DNA of 64,000 nucleotides from Fasciolopsis buskii (lineage: Eukaryota; Platyhelminthes; Trematoda; Plagiorchiida; Fasciolidae): assembly GCA_008360955.1 (NCBI GenBank), contig LUCM01009820.1, positions 332,280-396,279 on the forward strand, read 5' to 3'. The notes under the pieces were generated by a model that saw only the letters and a list, made by a program, of their open reading frames with translations, ran no database searches and was not told the origin of the DNA. The translations under genes were made by a program, and so were the position numbers. Positions 57,787 to 64,000 of this stretch are shown one piece after another; position 1 is the first letter of the stretch; each line of letters opens with the position of its first letter.

Positions 57787-57879
57787 GTTAATAACACAGC
57801 GTTGTTGTAAAACTTGCCTTGAAAAAGACTACCCACGGTAGTCGAAACGTTGGCGCATTACGTTGACGCTGTTATTAAC
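57787..57879 (+). other. Three-way-junction hairpin resembling a decayed hammerhead-type element
   Basis: Outer arms GTTAATAA-CA-CAGCG (57787-57801) and CGCTGTTATTAAC (57867-57879) pair with a two-base bulge. Inside, GACTACC-CAC-GGTAGTC (57827-57843) is a perfect hairpin followed at once by GAAAC, and AACGT/ACGTT (57846-57850 and 57860-57864) can form a third stem. The order of stems and the GAAAC box match a hammerhead ribozyme, as carried by Penelope-like elements and flatworm SINEs. The CUGAUGA core box is not intact (CTTGAAAAA instead). It is in the MRPS18B intron. Confidence 0.4.
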
Positions 57880-58993
57880 ATTATTTCATTCAGAACTTAT
57901 TTCTTACTTTATTTGATGTGCGAAAATGTAAAAAAATATTCAGGAAGAGGAACACGACCTAATTCAGGTTGCCATATGAGGAATTGATGAATGGTAACTG
58001 AAAGTAAATCCGTGACGCACATACCTAACATCGCAACGTTGCTCGCGTGACGAACGGTGGTTATTGAAAAACCATGTTAGCCGTGCTTAGCGGAGAGGAC
58101 GGAGTGGAATGGGCCAGAAGTGCGTAAAAACGCGTTGAGACAAGAAAGACAGATTTGAGGCGTCAAATACCATGGGACCAGGTTTAACTGTGCTGAATAG
58201 TAGCCGCAGGGATGAAAGAACAGTAAATTCCAATATCAGATACTCCACTATCAGTGTTTTTAGACACTGACAAACGAGTTGCTGAGCGCGCTTGCTCACT
58301 AAATCCTCGTGATATTTTGGGCTTTTGGATTCAAAGACACGGCACAACGGCCTGTATTTACTCTTATAACCGCGCTTCCGAGGACCGTCGACTCGAATTA
58401 CGACCAACGCTGACCTCCAAAGCAACCGGGACTAAATTCACTTGAATGTCAACTTCTTGTATCTCTGACATTGTGCACCATGAATTAAGTTGCACAAAGT
58501 CAATCACATCGAATATGTCGTGCAGTCTCAAAATGCGCAGACCGAATTTCCGGGAAATAACTGTCACTCATTTTAAGAAGTCTTCCTATGAGAGCGGAGA
58601 ACTCCACATGCCCAACTGTGGGGATATTTCGGTGGCCTGGAGTTTACCCGATCGATATTGAAACGAGTAGAGAAATTATCCGTAAGAAGGCAGTAAGACG
58701 GCACGCGAATAAAAACTCGGGGTGGAAAATATGATTCATTGCCTTTTGCCTGGTTGCGGCACTAAAACTGTGGAGTCACTTCAAGTTTCAAGACCATGGA
58801 TGTCGAACACCAAAGCTGTTGTGGTTTTTTGAGGCTAGGGAGTACTTCTTTTCTACTGCAGTTGTACGATATGTATGGGACGAAAAAAGAAAGTTTCAAC
58901 AATTCTGGTTAAAATAGAGGGGACATTAAAATAACACTCAATATTCCTGACAAACGGTGAATTTTATACAAAGAGAAAAGTAATATAATTTAC

Positions 58994-59053
58994 CGATATC
59001 TCGTGCCTTCTCAATTTCAACCAGCAACTTCTTGTACTGACGTTGGCAGAGTC
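58994..59053 (-). CDS. MRPS18B: Mitochondrial ribosomal protein S18B, internal exon
   Basis: A 60-base exon between a TTTTATGCAG acceptor and a GTAAAT donor. It encodes GLCQRQYKKLLVEIEKARDI, with the first Gly codon split. This matches the bS18-family signature TG(L/V)C-x3-Q-x2-L-x2-A-I-x-KAR-D of MRPS18B. It ends in phase 1 and joins exactly to the exon at 56713. The upstream part of the protein (the Cys-containing metal site and the NVKLL strand region) is not found in the window. Confidence 0.8.
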
Positions 59054-59492
59054 CTGCATAAAATGAGAAAACAACTTCGGCATAAAATCAAGAACGGTGT
59101 ATTTAGCTGGCGCGAAATTTACCTCTTGCTATTTTTATCTCTTATTTTACCTCCTTTAATTTTTGACACGATGAAGTAAATCGCATTCAAGAATGAGGTA
59201 CAACCAATTAAAGGCAGCCAGGTGAGAAATTTACCAGCGGCTGGAGGATACGAGGACGGAATATTCACGTACAAAGGAACCGGTGTGGACCGTTTGACCA
59301 GTGACAGTCAAGAAGTGACGACCCGAAGATCCTTCTATGAAAAAACGGCTCGGCCGAACGCGTCTGAGTGCGGAACGACGAGGGTTACAATGCAACTGCG
59401 TCCGTGTTCACCCTGGCTCCAGGAAAATTGGTTATTTAAATGGGAAATTACAGCAGAACAGTAAATTTCCTTCATAATCAAATTTCTGGCAG

Positions 59493-61080
59493 GAACCATC
59501 ATCATCATCATTCTCGTTCAGCATCAAATAACAAGGCAAGTTCCAATGATCGCTACCTTTTCCCCAACTTTAATCATTTCTATAGAGAGTGAATATCCAA
59601 TGGGAACAGAGAGTGGACCTACACAGGCGGGATAAGATAAGATGTTGCTGTAGCTAACACACGGAACACAGTCTAACTGCGTAAACGCACTCTTTCAATC
59701 AGTCTGATTCAACGAAAATGACAACACGATTGCCACTATTCATGGTTCACTGCCATATCCTTCTGTGTCTCCAGTCAGCTAGTTGATGGGTCTTTCGGAC
59801 CCCAACCACGGAGACGTGAGACACCTACTTTACCTATGTTCGCTGTACATTTTCTCATCCCACATTGCCACATCATCTGTTGACTTCCAAATAGCTTCTT
59901 CCATTCTTTGGGAGCAACGTAAAATAGGGCACGATATATTAGACGAGTGTTTGCCATACGCAACATGTGACCCAACCAGCATAGTCAATTAGGTTTCATA
60001 TGCTGGTATAAGGTATTCTGAGAGCCAACATCTAGTATTAGTGTCCTGATCTCCACATTACTCACCCTGACACCATCCGTAAAATCGGTGGTCGAAAACC
60101 TCCAACCGACGAACATCTCCCACACCAATATTCTGTCTTCCAACCGTACGACAGAATTGAGCGCACTGCGACACAGCACACACGGCCTTTCAACTTCAGC
60201 GAAACACCAGGCCGACGCCACAAGTGGTTCAGTCCAGCATAAGCTGCTCGAGCCTTGGATATACGCGTACTTACCTCCATTCCCGAGCTACAATCGTTCG
60301 ACACGCAGCTACCAAGTAAGGTGAAGCGGTCCACAGTCGTTATTTCCTCTTCATCCAGTGTCAAGGTGGGCACTGCTGTCGTCCATTCTTACAACAGCAC
60401 TTTGCACTTTGAAGGTGCAAAGCACATGCCAAACCGAGCTACAGACCTCGAGAATCTGTCTGATGCGCGTTGGGCATGGTCCGCGGATTCAAGCTAGCAC
60501 ACAATGTCGTCTGCGTAAGCTAAATCACATGGCTTCCCTCTATTTCCCATTTAGAATCCTGCATTCTAATAACCTCCCAAAGCATTTTCCATTACCTAGT
60601 CTATGAAGAAGTTGAACAGAAATGAAGACATGGGACGAAAATGCAGCATGGAATTATTTGTAAACGGTGTAACTCATGGGGATTGATGGACGGGTACTCC
60701 TAGGGAGCCCAGCCGCTGAGCAGAAGAACGTTTAGGGTACTCAACCAAAGCCCTTAGTTCTGGTAAGACTCTGACCGAAAGGCAGTGAAGTACAGCTAAG
60801 TGGAAGCTCATCTACGTGGATCAATTATTCTTCCACTCGTTTTCTCGACTGATCTACTAATTCAGATCAGCCCCGACTGGGAGGATCAGGAGATTACTTC
60901 GTCTGGTCTCTACCCATCGACCTTCTAGGCATGATTGGAACTTCGGCTTGGGATAAGCCATCTTGTTTAGCTCGTAGGATCATGGAGGCACGCGAGCCGT
61001 CACACCACGTCAAGGTGCACTCTTGTTGTGACTGTGCTGCAGTCTCGTTGTGACGGAACCAAGCTTGTGTTCTTACCCAT
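59493..61080 (-). mobile_element. Internally deleted RTE copy (5' UTR joined to RT end)
   Basis: On the minus strand it carries the same 5' UTR as the 31905 element (61075 to about 60690; shared CCAAGCCGAAG, CAATCATGCCTAGAAGG, TGGAAG..GATCCA..TAGATGAGCTTCCACT), then breaks off near 60650 and continues inside the RT domain (FLFNFF homologous to PLNFVMDEV), through YADD (about 60510), the C-terminal domain (ATTVDRFTLLGSCVSND-like at about 60350) and the 3' UTR, ending in CATCATCATCATCATT. About 2 kb of endonuclease and RT is missing. Confidence 0.82.
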
Positions 61081-61139
61081 CGTACCCCACATGAAGGTTG
61101 TGTTCCGTAATTCAACCACAGATACAAAGGTTATGTTCC

Positions 61140-62330
61140 ACCTCAAATTGAGTTAGTCGCTGATCTTTCATTCACCATACCCAACGATCACGGCTTAGCC
61201 GTTTGTTATTTCCGTCGAATTAGTTTTTTCCCGATTCATACTCTTTGGATCAATTTCATTGCCACACTAGCTCGAGGCCAATGCCCCTATACCGATTTTT
61301 ATCTCCGTTGTTATCATCCAAGAAGAATCGTTTTCTCATTCAAGCTATCTTGATGCCCAACAAGTGAATTGCCTGAAAGTCACATGAGAATTATTCGGGA
61401 ACCGCTTTTGTTATTATCGCCGAATTGATATTAGCCACAACAGTTCGGTTCTCGTTTATCTTTGTCGGTATGGCTCTGATCTTGCCATAAGACATTTACG
61501 TTCTTTCTGTGGTAACACTTTGTCTATTCTTCGTTACTTGTATAATCAACTGAGCGGTTCATTCTTAAAACTGGTTGAGATCGCCCAGCTGACGGTTTAT
61601 TTACCACTCTCCCGGTGGGCTTGAAAAATTGTGCCGAGCTTAGCCTTGGACATATATTGTTTCCACTGCACAGGTGTTGGTAGTTGAAACCGATGCGCTG
61701 CACGGTTATCGTGGCCGGTAGTCACACGATCTGGGTAATACTTTTGTAAAACGCTTGACTTGCTTACCGGTAGCAAGCGGAAGCCATCAACTCCACATTC
61801 TGCGGCTGAGGATACGAAATTCATCTACGCCAATAACCCAAACACTGAACCAGAGTAGATTTGTTATTTAAGAAACACCTGAAACCATCACTTCTGATCT
61901 ACTGCACACGCTTTCAAATGCAAACGACTATCAGGCGACTTAATACTGATTATGATCCCATCGCTCCACTAGTGATCTGTTGGTTTTCGTTTCACACTCC
62001 TCGTCGGATGCACTCGAGGATCAAGGGGAAACACATCTGGCCAAGTACGATTTCTCTAAGGGCTTTAGACAACTTTGGTACAGAAGTCTTTTATTGAAAC
62101 TATTCGCGTTCGAGTTCCTCTAAGCTTCAATGCCACGGGCATCAGATTTTCTCAGCGAGCGGATTCTTTACGTCGAAGTTGGCGGGGTTCTTCCTCAACC
62201 ATTTCCTGCAAATTCCGGCTTTTCACAATGTTCAATACTTCCGTCTACTTCATTTTCTTATTAATGATATTTTATCTGCTGCTCGCAACCCAATTAACTG
62301 CCCATAGTGCCCTTTCTTAACGCGCTCCTA
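61140..62330 (+). mobile_element. Degenerate LINE
   Basis: Scattered plus-strand frames: near 61150-61330 PQIELVADLSFTIPNDHGLA and following residues; near 61400-61620 an uninterrupted frame of about 75 codons (VLVYLCRYGSDLAIRHLRSF); near 62225-62320 FNTSVYFIFLLMIFYLLLA, resembling LFxIFINDIxxAA of the RT palm. Strongly decayed. It follows directly on the internally deleted RTE copy. Confidence 0.5.
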
Positions 62331-62699
62331 ACGTCAACGGTAACCGTAGTACAGCAGGTTTGTTATTAAACTGACTTCGAATGGACTGGTTACTGGAGCT
62401 TCAGCATTCGCGTTGTATTCATTACACGTAGTTACACATTTTGTTTCCTTGGAATGTTATTCATTCTCTTACAGTTTACTGCAAGACGGTCCAAAAATTG
62501 TTTTCCTTCTGTTTGTATATATAATTTGTTCGTCATATGGATTTATATCTCAGACAGCTTCTCGTGATGCGCAAAGTTGGTTTGTCATTCCGCAACAAAT
62601 GTTTCACACTACTTCATCTTTCGTTATGCAAAGCGCACATGAATAATGCCACTACCAGTGCAACGGAAATTTGTCCACTCTTCCTTCTGATCTGGTTCA

Positions 62700-64000
62700 A
62701 CGAAAAGCCTTTCGAGTAACGGAAGATCCTTAGTTAACTTTCAATCTGTAGCCGGCAGCCGATCGTCGGTCGGTTACTTCGCGATCCCTCTACCACGGAT
62801 ACCATTTCGTCCAAGTCTTCGTCATTTTCCATCTTTAAACTTCGTCCGTTTATCACATTCTCAACATTCTAGCTATTTTTACCAAGTTTATGACCAAAAG
62901 TGCACACGTCACCTTCATTTTCTTTCCTGAATTGCCACGTTTTGGAACACTACCCATCTTCTCTTTCTCATCCATATAAAAACTACCGCTGTCTAAAAGT
63001 AGAAACAAACAACTGGTTCTGACGTGAGTGATCCCGGCATCCTCCTTTTACAATGCGATTTGACTATGCGATTCATCCCTCGTATTGTAAATCATTTGCA
63101 TAACTATGCCTATTTAAATGAGTCCTGTTCCAGGTTTACGAAAACGAGAATTTTATAGGTCAGTTAGTCCGAAATAATTTTGGGAATTTCCAAATGTACG
63201 AAAAAGTGATTGTGATACCATATTTCTATCTTTCGACAGTCCTCAATGTCTCGAACTGATAAACTGTGAACCACTTTCTTGCCCTGTCGCTCCCTGTTAA
63301 CAATTTTCCACTTTATAACGGGAGGATCAATAATCTGGTTTTTGCGCACAAATCCCTAATTATGGTGTCTCATGATTGTACTTTTTACTAATTGTAAATC
63401 GTTTCGCCTCACATGTAATAAAAATAAGTGATGTATTCCGAAACATATTTCCTGAGTTGTACTACCCACAATGGGTGGCCAATCTCAGTTTTGATACTGT
63501 AAACAATACATAAAGCATATGTTCGTACCGTAGAAAGTGGCTATACTAGACAAATGAAGTCAATGAAATGGAGCCAGTTCACCAGTGTCCGATACCTCAT
63601 AATACACTGAAATTACCGAACGCAGTGCATACTCCTTGATGGGCAAAAAGGCAGTCAGCCAAGTTCATTTTGTTATTTAATTTACAAAACTGCTTACAAA
63701 TACGAGGAGGACTATGGGGGACTGGATTCATGACATCCAGACCTGATGGGGCTCCATGAGCCATGGATTACGAGATTAATTTCGATTATCTTTTTACACA
63801 CAAACTTGATACCAGAAATTATGGCGTTGCATTAGGAAAACGAAGAACCAATACGCAAGAAGGATGCCCGGGTAAAAAATTGTTAACCTTACCAGTAGTA
63901 GAAGGATCCAGGATATCCGAGGAGATCGGGTTAATGAACTGGGTCAATAACTTGATATTCTAGTTAATAGAGGAATGAGAAGAATTACAAATTAGATGTG
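62700..64000. other. No gene recognised
   Basis: AT-rich sequence with short open frames. Positions 63790-63830 share CCAGAAATTATGGCGT with 51690-51705, pointing to another dispersed repeat. No exon or RNA gene could be supported. Confidence 0.5.

Noticed and set aside
58087..58425. 112-codon minus-strand frame in the MRPS18B intron, considered as an S18B exon
   Set aside because: The flanking exons join in phase without it, and it contains no bS18 motif. Probably repeat-derived, but the family is not recognised.
1..64000. CRISPR arrays, operons, ribosome binding sites, rRNA
   Set aside because: None seen; the window is nuclear eukaryotic DNA and the repeats are transposons and microsatellites.

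Overview
This window looks like nuclear DNA from an intron-rich, repeat-rich flatworm, most likely a digenean trematode. The evidence is GT-AG introns of 0.4 to about 10 kb, short coding exons separated by kilobases of non-coding DNA, and dense decayed RTE-type and CR1/Jockey-type LINE copies of the kind seen in liver and lung fluke genomes. There are no operons, Shine-Dalgarno sites or prokaryotic genes. The species cannot be read from the sequence.

Three protein-coding genes can be supported. (1) A plus-strand gene fills most of the left 50 kb (4479 to 49854). I rebuilt thirteen exons by hand. Every junction from the coiled-coil exon (about 13893-14169) to the stop at 49854 agrees in codon phase. 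The predicted product has, in order, a UBA domain, a charged coiled coil, a UBX domain (the p97/VCP adaptor fold), an acidic proline-rich linker, a segment with an Elongin-BC-box-like motif, and a leucine-rich repeat array. One exon between the UBA and coiled-coil exons is still missing. (2) A minus-strand gene converges on it and ends at 50048: mitochondrial ribosomal protein L14, two exons, first exon not found. (3) A second minus-strand gene, with exons at 58994-59053 and 56349-56713, is the C-terminal part of mitochondrial ribosomal protein S18B (mS40).

The remaining recognisable sequence is mostly mobile elements. One RTE family has a near-full-length copy at 31905-35560 (plus), a 5'-truncated copy at 6361-8395 (minus), an internally deleted copy at 59493-61080 (minus), and several 3'-end or 5'-UTR fragments. 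It ends in an ATG/CAT microsatellite. Three copies share the same stop codon just after the YADD catalytic motif. Older LINE fragments lie at 2540-4350, 8450-9130, 10560-10880, 12310-12500, 20590-22680, 46270-47960 and 61140-62330. Two solo LTRs (16617-17180 and 28986-29548), with target-site duplications, sit in introns of gene 1.

Layout: 1-4.4 kb, LINE debris; 4.5-49.9 kb, the UBA-UBX-LRR gene with repeat-filled introns; 50.0-51.3 kb, MRPL14; 51.4-56.3 kb, repeats; 56.3-59.1 kb, MRPS18B 3' exons; 59.5-62.7 kb, RTE and LINE copies; 62.7-64 kb, nothing recognised. If the model is right, gene 1 would join p97 recruitment to substrate recognition of the CRL2 ubiquitin-ligase type in one polypeptide. 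The two minus-strand genes both serve the mitochondrial ribosome.
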